Positions 1 to 9,972 of a DNA stretch of 61,629 nt are shown here, in pieces. How positions within the stretch are numbered: position 1 is the stretch's first letter; each line of letters begins with the position of its first letter. The notes below the pieces were generated by a model, which saw nothing but the letters and a program-made list of their open reading frames with translations, had not been told where the DNA came from and made no database searches. A program made the translations under genes and the position numbers. This stretch comes from an uncultured Pseudomonadota bacterium (lineage in GTDB: Bacteria; Pseudomonadota; Alphaproteobacteria; UBA9219), in assembly GCA_903919315.1 (NCBI GenBank), contig CAIXHP010000055.1, positions 1-61,629 of the forward strand, given 5' to 3'.

Positions 1-131
1 AAGCGTTCGCCGACGCTACGCTCGACTTCTTAACCAAAACATTCCCCGAAAAGGCTCGCTTGTGGATCGACAGACTCTCCGATAACTTTACCCCTGTCCA
101 ATCCCCTCTTTTGCCAACTCTTCAGGTGTGA
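1..131 (+). CDS. 3' end of an upstream gene, product unknown (5' truncated by window edge)
   Basis: One frame is open from base 3 to a TGA at 129-131 and reads like a protein C-terminus: AFADATLDFLTKTFPEKARL, then WIDRL, SDNF and a Pro/Leu-rich end. It stops 54 bases before mdh in the same direction. The fragment is too short to identify. It could also be noncoding. Confidence 0.35.
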   Translation, partial: AFADATLDFLTKTFPEKARLWIDRLSDNFTPVQSPLLPTLQV

Positions 132-148
132 GGGGGATAGTACTCTAG

Positions 149-1147
<999 letters not shown>

Positions 1148-1149
1148 GC

Positions 1150-3042
1150 TTGCTGTCGGAGCTAGCCCCGCTCGGCGACCGCACCGGCATCACGGATCTC
1201 GGCTGCAAAGCCCCCGCCTATCTGGAGGCCTTGCCCGCCGTGGCCGCCGTTGTCACGCTGTTCCTGTTGATGATCGCCTTGGGCGGACTCGTCGGTGGGC
1301 GGCAACGCTGGAAACCGGCTGATCTGCTCAGCGGGTGGAGCCTGCTGACCGTCATTTTCACGCTGTGCGGCATCCACGCGCTCCTGCCGCTGTCCTACGC
1401 GGCGGCGCTGCTTGGCGCGTTGGCTGTTGCGGTCGCTGCACGATCGCTGCTTCGGCGCGAAGCGCCTGTTCCGCTCTGGCTTCTGATCGCCATCGGTTTG
1501 CAATTCTGGATTCTGGCCTTAATCAACCTTGCCGGTCTAACCGGCTGGGATGATTTCGCGCATTGGTCGCTGAACGCGTTGTACCTATGGCGGCACGACA
1601 GCTTGCCGCAAACCTTCCTTGCGGAATCCTACGCGCGTTTCCCCGGCTATCCCTACGCCATGCCCTATCTGGGTTACAGCGTCTCGCTTCTGACCGGCTC
1701 TTTTGTCACGCAGGGCGGCGCGATGGCTGCGTGGTTGTTGCTGACAGGTTTCGCCTTCGCTCTTAGCGAAATTCCGCCAGAGCCGCGCAGCGCGACAAGC
1801 CGTTGGACAAAAGGAGCATGGCTAGCGCTAGCCATGCTGATGGTGACAGTGCTGAACCCCGGCTTTAACGCCAGCTTCACCATCACCAGCGGCTCAGACC
1901 TGCCAACCGCCTTTGTCGTTGGCATGACGGGCCTGTTGCTCATGCGGCTTCACATGGCCTTGAGCCAACGGAACGCCGCCGAAGCGCATGCCCTCGCTTT
2001 CCAGCTCGCCGCCGCCGCCATCGTCCTGGTCATGCTGCGACAAATGAATGTCGTCTTGCTGGCCCTGCTTGCCGGTGGTTTTTTGGTCATGGCGCGGAAA
2101 GACGGCGTTTGGCGCAAAGCCATGATCGTTCTGTGCCTCGCCCTGCTTCCAGCTCTACTCCTGCGCTTCGTATGGCAGGATTACGTCACGCACACCTTGC
2201 CGGACGGCGGATTCGGCGTTCTGCCCTTTGCGGATTGGCGCTGGGAAAAACTGCCGGTGGTGCTGAACGCCGCCTTCCACGAGATGCTGAAAAAGTCCGG
2301 CCTGTTCGCGCTGCTGATCGTCACCGCCGCCTATGGCCTGCGGAATGCGTTACGCTCGTCCAGCCCCGCCCGCGTGTTCGCCTTCATGACCGCTACGGCA
2401 TTTTTGGGCTACATAGGGTTCCTATTGCTGTCCTACATTGCCGCCAGCACGTTTCTGGAGCATGAAATCAACCGCGCTGCGTCGTTTTACCGTTACAGCA
2501 CGCATCTCAGCCTGCTGGGTGTCGCGGCCCTGTGGTTGGGCCTGCGGCCATGGCTCGAACAAAAGCTGAAATCCCAGTATCACGCCGGATTCGCCTTGGC
2601 GTGTCTCGCCGTCTTGCCGCTTGTCTCTCTCATCAAGCCCGCCGTGCTGGTGCCACAGAGCCGCCCGCAGTTGTGCGCCTCACGCGCACTGGGGCAAAGC
2701 CTCGCGCGTTCGCTGCCGCCCCAGAGCGGCCTTCTCGCGCTTGATCCCAACGGCAACGGGTTCCAGCCCTATATCATCAACTACGAACTTGCGCTCGACG
2801 ACGCGCGGCAGAGCAGCCAGTCGCACGTCGTCGCCGCCTTTGACAACACGACGCGAGAGCCGTTGGAATCCTTCCTCACCAGCCTCGCGAGCCGCGCCAA
2901 GATCGACGCCGTCGCCATCGAACCGCCCGTCACCGACGCGAAGAGCGCCATGATCCGTGCTTATTTCGGCCTGCAGGACATCAAGCCCGGCACGCTTCTG
3001 CTCCGCGATGGCTCCATCTGGAAGCCTGTTTCAGAGCCGTGA
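1150..3042 (+). CDS. polytopic membrane protein, possible GT-C-like glycosyltransferase
   Basis: A 630-residue protein with about a dozen hydrophobic segments through residue ~500, followed by a soluble C-terminal domain of roughly 130 residues. After the fourth segment there is a WDDFAHWS stretch. Acidic residues in an early extracytoplasmic loop like this occur in GT-C glycosyltransferases and related envelope polysaccharide enzymes, so a role in surface glycan assembly is an inference. The start is TTG at 1150, two bases after the mdh stop, which suggests cotranscription. A convergent acyltransferase-3 gene abuts its 3' end, which also points to envelope modification. I do not recognise a specific family. 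Confidence 0.7.
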   Translation: MLSELAPLGDRTGITDLGCKAPAYLEALPAVAAVVTLFLLMIALGGLVGGRQRWKPADLLSGWSLLTVIFTLCGIHALLPLSYAAALLGALAVAVAARSLLRREAPVPLWLLIAIGLQFWILALINLAGLTGWDDFAHWSLNALYLWRHDSLPQTFLAESYARFPGYPYAMPYLGYSVSLLTGSFVTQGGAMAAWLLLTGFAFALSEIPPEPRSATSRWTKGAWLALAMLMVTVLNPGFNASFTITSGSDLPTAFVVGMTGLLLMRLHMALSQRNAAEAHALAFQLAAAAIVLVMLRQMNVVLLALLAGGFLVMARKDGVWRKAMIVLCLALLPALLLRFVWQDYVTHTLPDGGFGVLPFADWRWEKLPVVLNAAFHEMLKKSGLFALLIVTAAYGLRNALRSSSPARVFAFMTATAFLGYIGFLLLSYIAASTFLEHEINRAASFYRYSTHLSLLGVAALWLGLRPWLEQKLKSQYHAGFALACLAVLPLVSLIKPAVLVPQSRPQLCASRALGQSLARSLPPQSGLLALDPNGNGFQPYIINYELALDDARQSSQSHVVAAFDNTTREPLESFLTSLASRAKIDAVAIEPPVTDAKSAMIRAYFGLQDIKPGTLLLRDGSIWKPVSEP

Positions 3043-3043
3043 A

Positions 3044-4135
3044 TCAGACCGGCTTTGGCGGCGCTTTCGGCTTCCACTGCAGCGCGCGCTTTTCGACCAG
3101 ATGCCACGACAGAACTGCGAGCGCCAAAGTGATCGCGGCGCTCCACGCCAGAAACGCCAGAAATCCAAGCGACGGGAACAACCGCATAAGACACTGTTCG
3201 ACCAAAAACGCCCAAAGATAGAACCCATAGGAATAATCGCCCGTCCGGCTAAAATCTGCCTTCAGGCGCAAAGCCACGAACATCACGAAGAACGGAACCG
3301 CAAGCGGCACAAGATATTTAAAAGCCACGGTGCCGAAACTCAGCGCCAACAGCGCCGCGAACGCTGCGACCAGCCAACCGCTCCGCGCAAACCCCATCTC
3401 CCGCCGCGCCAGCATCGCGCCGCCGAAAAAAGGAATGGCGTTAGCGAAAACCAGCGTCGCTTGCCGGAACAACGGCGCGTCGCGGAACGTATCCACCTGA
3501 TAGAAACCGACCAAGGCCAAAAGGCTCAGCGCCGTCGCCGCGAACGCCGAACCCCGCAACCGCCAAACGCCGCACCATCCCACAAACGCGACGATCAGAT
3601 AAAAGCTGAACTCCAGCCGCAACGTCCACAACGACCCGTTCACGGCCTCAGGATAAGGATTGTCGGCAAACACGCCCGGCAAATGATGTTGCACCGGATA
3701 CATAAAAACGTTCAGCAGATAGCGCCACGAACGGGGATCGCGAAAATAGTCGGCCACCGTAAGCGTCGTCAGCCATGGCCCGACCAGCAGAAATGTGATC
3801 AAGGACAGACAAGCCAACCCCGGCACGATCCGCAACGCCCGCCGCAGGAGAAAGCGCCCCACGTCGGGATCGCGCTGCCAGCTGAAACTCACCAAATAGC
3901 CGCTGATGGCAAAAAAGATGGCGACCGCGATACTGCCGAAACTCAGACCTTCGGTGACACGCAGGATAGGCTCCTGCTCCACAATCCCGCGCAGCGGATA
4001 GGCGTGGCTGAACAAAACCATAAGCGCAGCCAAAAGCCGCAGCCCATCGAAACTGTTGGCATGGCGCGCGGAGGCTTCGGGCAATGGCGGCAACGACGCG
4101 CTCACGTCAACGCCCCTGCGAAGGAGCGGGCGCAT
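3044..4135 (-). CDS. acyltransferase-3 family membrane protein (OafA/YrhL-like)
   Basis: Integral membrane O-acyltransferase of the kind that acetylates or acylates surface polysaccharides. The N-terminal NSFDGLRLLAALMVLFSHAY contains the family's catalytic-type histidine at the end of TM1. It is followed by FFAISGYLVSFSW and FLLRRALRIVP, the usual signature segments, and about ten TM helices in total. The reading frame is open to 4177, but that would overlap the upstream gene by 71 bases. I place the start at the ATG at 4135. A GTG at 4105, just past the stop of the upstream AsmA-like gene, is an equally good alternative. The gene ends one base from the convergent glycosyltransferase-like gene. 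Confidence 0.85.
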   Translation of the reverse strand: MRPLLRRGVDVSASLPPLPEASARHANSFDGLRLLAALMVLFSHAYPLRGIVEQEPILRVTEGLSFGSIAVAIFFAISGYLVSFSWQRDPDVGRFLLRRALRIVPGLACLSLITFLLVGPWLTTLTVADYFRDPRSWRYLLNVFMYPVQHHLPGVFADNPYPEAVNGSLWTLRLEFSFYLIVAFVGWCGVWRLRGSAFAATALSLLALVGFYQVDTFRDAPLFRQATLVFANAIPFFGGAMLARREMGFARSGWLVAAFAALLALSFGTVAFKYLVPLAVPFFVMFVALRLKADFSRTGDYSYGFYLWAFLVEQCLMRLFPSLGFLAFLAWSAAITLALAVLSWHLVEKRALQWKPKAPPKPV

Positions 4136-7100
4136 CCGGTTTAGGAGCTTCCGGCACAGCGACCGATTTCTCATCAAGATCGTCGCCGCTAAAGAACAGA
4201 TTGCGCAGGAAACCGGGTGTCAGCAGCGAAACAGGATTCACCGAAATGTTCGGATCGGCCAGCGATCCCTTGACCGAGTACGACACCGCGATCACGCCCT
4301 GCCCTTCGCCGCCGGTGATGACATCCCCCAACAGAGGAATGACGTTGATGATGCTGTTAAAAAAGCTAAACGGCACCAGCGTGCCCCACAGATTGGCCGC
4401 GCCGGTATCGAGGTTCACGCGCCCGTCGATATTGATGCCAAACACCGAACCGGCCGCGCGAACGCCGTTCAGATCGACCTCGTCCCCGTACCAGCGGAAC
4501 GAGCCGCGCAAATGATCAAAGCTGGACTCGCCCGTGATCAAGTCGGCGAATCCAAAAGGCGAAGCCGCGTTCAGCAACCGCGCCAAAGCGGGCAGCCCCA
4601 TGACCGCAAAAGAACCGACCTTCGCCTTGCCGGAAATCACGCGTGGTTCTTCCGCGCTGCTCTCGCCCAGGATCTCCAGCGTACCGCCCTTCACCGAATC
4701 GGTGAATCCCATGCCCTTTAGCGCCTTGCCAAAATCGTCGCATGTAATGCTAAACACGCGTCGACCGTTTTGAGGAGCCAGCGTGATATCAAGCTGATGG
4801 TCGCCGTCCGCCAAACCATGCAAGTCGATCTCGCTCCACCCCAAAGGATCGCGGCGCGCGCGCCCCTGCGCGTTGGCGATAAACCCGTTTTCGCTGGTGT
4901 AGAGCTTATCGAGCTTGAGCGCATAATCCTTCGGACGCGGATCCGTCCGCGCCGGTTCCTTGCCGCCCTTCAGACCACTGACATCAAAGGCCTCGCCCTC
5001 GACCGAAAACCGAAGAAAACCGTTATCGCCCAACGCCTGCGCAAAGTGCAAACTGGCATCCGTGCGTCCGACCCGCAGAGGGCTGAGATCGACAGACAGC
5101 AGCCGCATCGTGTCGCCATCAAGCGTCGCAACCCCCTTCGCCCGAATATCTGGCCCTTGTAAATCCAGCTTTTTAACCTGAAGATTTTTTCCGAGCGGCA
5201 TATCGGCGGCAAAAGTCAACGTCGCGGGCGAGCCGACGGGCTTCGTCCAATTCAGCTCATCGATCCGCAGCGCGGCCTGACGAAAATTCACGTCGCCCGC
5301 AAACTGCGAAAAGCCTTTGCGCGGCTGGACATAGTTCAGTGTCAGGGCCGACGTTCCCTTCATCGGGCTGAGCATATCCACGCCTAGCAAGCCCCATTGC
5401 TCGCCCGTCAAGTTTCCGGTCACGGTCGCCTGATAGCGCGGCTTGTTGGCTTCGTCCGCGAAACGGCCCGCGAAATTCACCTGCATCGGCACTTTGTTCA
5501 AAGCCGCCGGGCCGGTCACGGTAAAGCCGTTGACATCAAGGTTAAGTTCCAAGCGGCCCTGCTCAATCGCCACACCGGGGATCAGGTTTTTCGAGCCAAA
5601 GTCGAAAATCTGCGCCTTCGCCGTGATGCCAATCTCGTCCATTTTCAGATCGGCCAGCAAGGGAAAGCGCAACTCGACATTCCCCTCAACTCGTCCGTCA
5701 ACATCGTCCGCCTTCAACCCCACGGCCTTGGCATAGCCGAGCGGCGGCGAGTCGATCAACGTCACGACATCCCGCGCCGGGCCGATCAAATTCACCGGAA
5801 TAACGATGTTCTGCAATTCCTTCTCGAAATCCGTGATCTGGATCGTCGAAGGCAGCAGCTTGAGCGGCCCGACCCCGCCGCCGGTCACCTTCACGTCCAT
5901 ATGCCTGAGATCGAACGTCGCCTCGGCCCCCATGCCCTCAATCGCAGGCATGCCGGTCAGATAGTTGAGCCGTGCGCCGGTCGCCTGAATCTTGCCCTCG
6001 CCCGATTCAAGAAACGCGTTGGCCAGATCGTTCCAAGCGAATTTGCCGCGCAAGGTCAGTTCGCCTTGAGGGAATGATCCATGCGTCATGCTCTCGGCGA
6101 TCCAAGCGCGGGCATTCGGGATAATCGTCTTGGGCCACACCGCGCCGAACCGATCCATCGGCAAGTCCGTGAGCTTAATCCCGACCGTAAAAGCCATGTC
6201 ATAGCCCTTGGCCGCATCCTCCGCCGACGGCGTAACCCCCTCCATCTTGATCGCCAGCTTCGGCCCGTCCAGATCCAGCTCGGCGGCGGGAACATCCAAC
6301 CGGTTCGTTGCGCGGTCATAGCTGGCGGCAAGCGTAAGCTTTTTGACAGTACGCGGCGCGTCCCAAAGCGCGGAATCCACCAAACGGCCTTCGCCGCCTT
6401 CCAACCGCAAAGAGGCCGTCTCAATGTCCAACGTCTTGTTCGCCGTAAAAGACAACTCGCCCGTCAGCGGCAAATCCAGCATGGCCGCCGCGCTCAACTT
6501 GGGGTGACGACCGGCGAGAAAAGACGGGTTGATGTCGCTGAAGCGAACCGTCACGCTATGCCGCCCGTCGCGTTCATAGGCGTAATGCGCCTGCGCCACG
6601 GTGACATGGTCGCCCTGCGTAACCTCGACCTGCATATTTCCGGTCAACCGCCGCGAGTCGTGGTGCATCGAGATTTCCGGCAAACCGACCGTCCAGTCCT
6701 GCCCCGTGGCTTCGTCATGGATCGACAGAATCGCTCGCGTGATCAGAAGGTCATGCAGCAAACCTTCGCGCGTAACCTCGCGCACGAATTGTTGTGCGAA
6801 TTCCCGCACCGATTGCAAATCAGCCTCGCCCTGCGCGGACTCGGATGCCACCGAAGCCACGCGCCCAAAGGCCAAAGTGCCGTCGGCGCGGCGCACAAAC
6901 CACAGTTGCGGATGCTCAATGCCAAGATCGGCGGGTATCAACCGCCCCCGCAACAACCCCAAGACGCTCAGCTTGACCTTCATCGACGGAAAAGTTGCAA
7001 CGATATTGTCGGATGGATCGCGCAACGTCACCTGTTCGCCCCGCAAGGCGATGGAATGGTCGGCGTTGTCCCAAATAATTAACGTCTGATCGATCTTCAC

Positions 7101-7268
7101 CCGCGTATCGGGCACCAGATGGTTTAAGGCCGCTTCGATTGTAGGGGTTAAGAAGGTCGAGGTCATCGGCTTTGATGCCACCCACCAGACCAACAACAGA
7201 AACGCCACCACCAGCACCGCGACAAGCGCGGCGATCCCCTCAACGATTTTTTTGAGCGTTCGTCTCAT
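4107..7268 (-). CDS. AsmA/YhdP-like large envelope protein (DUF3971/AsmA-like C-terminal)
   Basis: A protein of 1053 residues with a single N-terminal membrane anchor (about residues 9-31, rich in V/L/A) followed by a very long beta-rich region, the architecture of YhdP/TamB/AsmA proteins that bridge the periplasm and help move lipids to the outer membrane. Near the C-terminus, segments such as GVFGINIDGRVNLDTGAANL and LWGTLVPFSFFN resemble the AsmA-like C-terminal domain. The frame is open upstream to 7532, but that part overlaps the divergent bcp gene and is not protein-like. The ATG at 7268 directly before the basic RRTLKK anchor is the better start. The function is by family inference. 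Confidence 0.85.
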   Translation of the reverse strand: MRRTLKKIVEGIAALVAVLVVAFLLLVWWVASKPMTSTFLTPTIEAALNHLVPDTRVKIDQTLIIWDNADHSIALRGEQVTLRDPSDNIVATFPSMKVKLSVLGLLRGRLIPADLGIEHPQLWFVRRADGTLAFGRVASVASESAQGEADLQSVREFAQQFVREVTREGLLHDLLITRAILSIHDEATGQDWTVGLPEISMHHDSRRLTGNMQVEVTQGDHVTVAQAHYAYERDGRHSVTVRFSDINPSFLAGRHPKLSAAAMLDLPLTGELSFTANKTLDIETASLRLEGGEGRLVDSALWDAPRTVKKLTLAASYDRATNRLDVPAAELDLDGPKLAIKMEGVTPSAEDAAKGYDMAFTVGIKLTDLPMDRFGAVWPKTIIPNARAWIAESMTHGSFPQGELTLRGKFAWNDLANAFLESGEGKIQATGARLNYLTGMPAIEGMGAEATFDLRHMDVKVTGGGVGPLKLLPSTIQITDFEKELQNIVIPVNLIGPARDVVTLIDSPPLGYAKAVGLKADDVDGRVEGNVELRFPLLADLKMDEIGITAKAQIFDFGSKNLIPGVAIEQGRLELNLDVNGFTVTGPAALNKVPMQVNFAGRFADEANKPRYQATVTGNLTGEQWGLLGVDMLSPMKGTSALTLNYVQPRKGFSQFAGDVNFRQAALRIDELNWTKPVGSPATLTFAADMPLGKNLQVKKLDLQGPDIRAKGVATLDGDTMRLLSVDLSPLRVGRTDASLHFAQALGDNGFLRFSVEGEAFDVSGLKGGKEPARTDPRPKDYALKLDKLYTSENGFIANAQGRARRDPLGWSEIDLHGLADGDHQLDITLAPQNGRRVFSITCDDFGKALKGMGFTDSVKGGTLEILGESSAEEPRVISGKAKVGSFAVMGLPALARLLNAASPFGFADLITGESSFDHLRGSFRWYGDEVDLNGVRAAGSVFGINIDGRVNLDTGAANLWGTLVPFSFFNSIINVIPLLGDVITGGEGQGVIAVSYSVKGSLADPNISVNPVSLLTPGFLRNLFFSGDDLDEKSVAVPEAPKPDAPAPSQGR

Positions 7269-7395
7269 AGGCCGGAAGATAAAGCCCCCAACGCCCCCTG
7301 TCATGCGAAATGCGGCGCAAGAACGGGGGGTGGAAAGAAGACCGAAAGCGTGCTTTAATTGCCACGCTGTGTGATTTTCAACAAACCCTTTTGCC

Positions 7396-7908
7396 ATGGA
7401 GTCGGCCATGCCTCCGTCAGCCTCCACGAACAAGTCCGCCGATGGCGGGCCGAAAGTCGGCGACAAAGCGCCCGCCTTCAAGCTCCCCGCCACCGATGGC
7501 GGCGAGGTCAGTCTCGCCGGAATGAAAGGCAAAGTCTTCGTCCTGTATTTCTACCCCAAGGACGATACGCCCGGCTGCACCGCCGAAGCCTGCGGATTCC
7601 GCGACGCTGTACCGCAGTTCGGCAAACTCGGCGTGACCGTGATCGGCATCTCAAAAGACAGTCTCGCCCAGCACGAAAAGTTCAAACAGAAATACGACCT
7701 TACCTTTCCGCTAGCCTCCGACGAGGACGGCACAGTGTGCGAAGCCTATGGCGTGTGGGTCGAAAAAAGCATGTATGGCCGCAAATACATGGGCATCGAC
7801 CGCTCCACCTTCCTCATCGATGCCAAAGGCGTGATCCGCGCCGTGTGGCGCAAGGTCAGCGTGACGGGACATGTGGACGCTGTGAAGAAGGCGATCCAAG
7901 AACTGTGA
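7396..7908 (+). CDS. bcp: thioredoxin-dependent peroxiredoxin, BCP/PrxQ family
   Basis: Cytoplasmic thiol peroxidase that reduces hydroperoxides at the expense of thioredoxin. The 170-residue protein has the AhpC/TSA fold signature FYPKDDTPGCTAEACGFRD, with peroxidatic Cys61 and the resolving Cys66 five residues later, as in atypical 2-Cys PrxQ enzymes. A conserved RSTFLID strand lies near residue 135. The N-terminus is about 15 residues longer than usual, and an in-frame ATG at 7408 is an alternative start. The gene is divergent from the AsmA-like gene, and its TGA overlaps the GTG start of tsaC, so translation is probably coupled. Confidence 0.95.
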   Translation: MESAMPPSASTNKSADGGPKVGDKAPAFKLPATDGGEVSLAGMKGKVFVLYFYPKDDTPGCTAEACGFRDAVPQFGKLGVTVIGISKDSLAQHEKFKQKYDLTFPLASDEDGTVCEAYGVWVEKSMYGRKYMGIDRSTFLIDAKGVIRAVWRKVSVTGHVDAVKKAIQEL

Positions 7909-8867
7909 CCATCCTCGCCGCTTCGCCTGCCGCCATTGCCCAAGCCGCCGCGTTGCTACGCGAAGGCAAGCTGGTCGCGTTTCCGACCGAGACAGTCTAT
8001 GGCCTCGGCGCGGACGCGACAAACGACCGTGCCGTCGCCGCGATCTACGCCGCCAAGGGCCGCCCCCAGTTCAACCCGTTGATCGCGCATGTGGCCGAAG
8101 CCCGCGATCTGGATGATCTGATCGTATGGAACGACGCAGCGCGGTTGCTGGCGGAACACTTCTGGCCCGGTCCGTTGACGCTGGTGCTCCCGCGCCGCGC
8201 GGACAGCCCCGTGGCACTGCTGGCCAGCGCGGGACTGGACACGCTCGCGGTGCGGATTCCGGCGCATCCCGTGGCGCTAGAGCTGCTGCGCGCCACAGGC
8301 CGCCCCGTCGTCGCCCCCAGCGCCAACGCCTCAGGCAAACTCAGCCCTACGACGCCCGCGCATGTGGCGGAATCGCTGAGTGACAATGTTGAACTCATTC
8401 TGGCGGGCGGGAAATGCGCGGTGGGCGTGGAATCCACCGTCCTCGACCTCACCACGCCCCGCCCCACGATCCTCCGTCCCGGAGCCATCACGCGCGAGAT
8501 GCTGGAACGCCAACTGAGCCGCGTGTTCGAAGCGACGCACGACGATGCCAGCCCCAAAAGCCCCGGCATGATGGCCAGCCACTACGCCCCCCACCTGCCG
8601 CTCCGGCTGGAAGCAACGACCGTCGCGCCGGATGAGGCGCTTTTGGCCTTTGGCCCTGATGTTTTTGTGAAGGGAGGCGCAACCCGCCTCAACCTCAGCC
8701 CCACAGGCGACCTGACCGAAGCGGCCTCCAACCTCTTCGCCATGCTGCGCCAGCTCGACCAACTGCATTTCAACGGCATCGCCGTCATGCCCATCCCGGC
8801 CCTTGGTCTGGGCATCGCCATCAACGACCGTCTGCAAAGAGCCGCCGCCCCACGCGACGCTGTCTGA
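7905..8867 (+). CDS. tsaC: threonylcarbamoyl-AMP synthase (Sua5/YrdC family, long form)
   Basis: Makes threonylcarbamoyl-AMP from threonine, bicarbonate and ATP, the first step of the t6A37 modification of ANN-decoding tRNAs. The YrdC domain fills about residues 1-205, with the KLVAFPTETVYGLGADA entry motif, the AAKGRP loop, TLAVRIP and VAPSANASGKLSPT. An SPGMMASHYAP linker leads into a C-terminal Sua5 domain, giving 320 residues in total, typical of Sua5 rather than short TsaC. I choose the GTG at 7905, which overlaps the bcp stop as GTGA. The frame is open farther upstream but there overlaps bcp and is not protein-like. Confidence 0.93.
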   Translation: MTILAASPAAIAQAAALLREGKLVAFPTETVYGLGADATNDRAVAAIYAAKGRPQFNPLIAHVAEARDLDDLIVWNDAARLLAEHFWPGPLTLVLPRRADSPVALLASAGLDTLAVRIPAHPVALELLRATGRPVVAPSANASGKLSPTTPAHVAESLSDNVELILAGGKCAVGVESTVLDLTTPRPTILRPGAITREMLERQLSRVFEATHDDASPKSPGMMASHYAPHLPLRLEATTVAPDEALLAFGPDVFVKGGATRLNLSPTGDLTEAASNLFAMLRQLDQLHFNGIAVMPIPALGLGIAINDRLQRAAAPRDAV

Positions 8868-8908
8868 TACAGCCGCTTCACGTCCCCGATGTTCCCGTAA
8901 GGGCGGCT

Positions 8909-9844
8909 TTAAGCCGCCAAGTCCATCAGCGCGATGGACGACTTCTTCTTTTGCTCGTCATCGGACTTGTAGCCGCCGCTTGATGACAGAGCGCTCAAAT
9001 CGCCCATATCCATCTGGGCCAGCACCATCGCGGCAAAAGGCGAAGACATTGAGCTGTCCGGCGTGAAGGGAGCCGCGAACGAGGATGGCGTACCGGATAA
9101 AACACCAGCCGCCGAACGCGAGAAAGGAAGAACGGACGCAACCGACAGGCTCGCGGCGGGCCGTGCGGTCGTGGCCTCGGCCATAACCGCTCCCTTGGCA
9201 TCCGGAGCCTCGTCGAATTTTTGCGCAAAGCGTTGATAAATCTGCGAAAGACTGCGGGCCTTGCCGGATTTGTCATAGAACACCCCGTGATTGGCCGCCG
9301 CCGCCTCAGGCAAAACCTCGGCCGCCTTGGCATTGGGGTTCGTCCGCATGGTGTTCAGAAATTCCGAAGCGCCGCCCGCCCCCAGAAAATGCGCCAGATA
9401 AAGCTCGGTCGAGCCGATGGGGCCGCCGACTTCGGCTTTGAGCGCGGTCTTGTTTTCGTTGGTCAATTCAGCGGCCATCCCGGCAGAAGCCGCCGGATTC
9501 TTGCGCAGGTCGAGAATAGCCTTCCGTGCCGAAGGGTCTTTCACCCGCGCCACGCCGTCCGCGCCAATGGAAATCCGTTCCGCCGCCGCTCCAAGACCGT
9601 ACTTCGCGCCATAGGTCTTGACCGTCCGCAACCACGTCTGTTCGACGAATTGAAACAAGCCGGTAGCGCTGCTGGTCGCCGAAGTGGCGGCAGGGTTCAA
9701 ACTGCTCTCTTGGGAAGCTTTGTTCATCAGATAGGCAAAATCTACCCCTGTGCTGGCGCTGGCCAATTTAATAGCCTGCGTCACGCCCATGGCCTTGTCA
9801 GCCAATCCTTTCGCGGCGTTGAGATTGCTAATGGCTTCGATCAC
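8909..9844 (-). CDS. transglycosylase SLT-domain protein without signal peptide
   Basis: Putative murein-cleaving enzyme. Residues ~30-190 carry a lysozyme-like SLT fold: the catalytic glutamate is in ASQESSLNP (Glu46), followed by SATGLFQF and, after an insertion, LAHFLGAGGASEFL. The C-terminal third is low-complexity Ala/Ser-rich. There is no signal peptide or membrane segment, so export would need a non-Sec route such as a flagellar-type system, as for some alphaproteobacterial SLT proteins, but no flagellar genes are in view. The gene is divergent from the acyl-CoA dehydrogenase. Confidence 0.8.
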   Translation of the reverse strand: MIEAISNLNAAKGLADKAMGVTQAIKLASASTGVDFAYLMNKASQESSLNPAATSATSSATGLFQFVEQTWLRTVKTYGAKYGLGAAAERISIGADGVARVKDPSARKAILDLRKNPAASAGMAAELTNENKTALKAEVGGPIGSTELYLAHFLGAGGASEFLNTMRTNPNAKAAEVLPEAAAANHGVFYDKSGKARSLSQIYQRFAQKFDEAPDAKGAVMAEATTARPAASLSVASVLPFSRSAAGVLSGTPSSFAAPFTPDSSMSSPFAAMVLAQMDMGDLSALSSSGGYKSDDEQKKKSSIALMDLAA

Positions 9845-9915
9845 ATGAGCTTCCTTTTTCGATCAGGCGCTACCCTATGCGTGATATAAAGCAAGAGGCA
9901 TGCCAACCCCGCGTT

Positions 9916-9933
9916 TAGTCTTTTTTAAGACTA
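9916..9933. repeat. perfect 7-bp inverted repeat with T4 loop
   Basis: TAGTCTT and AAGACTA are separated by TTTT in the 128-base gap between two divergent genes. It sits about 40 bases upstream of the acyl-CoA dehydrogenase start, so it could be an operator or a weak transcription barrier. This is sequence evidence only. Confidence 0.4.
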
Positions 9934-9972
9934 TCCAGCGATGGTGGAGCGAAATCAGCTCATGGTGGAAAA

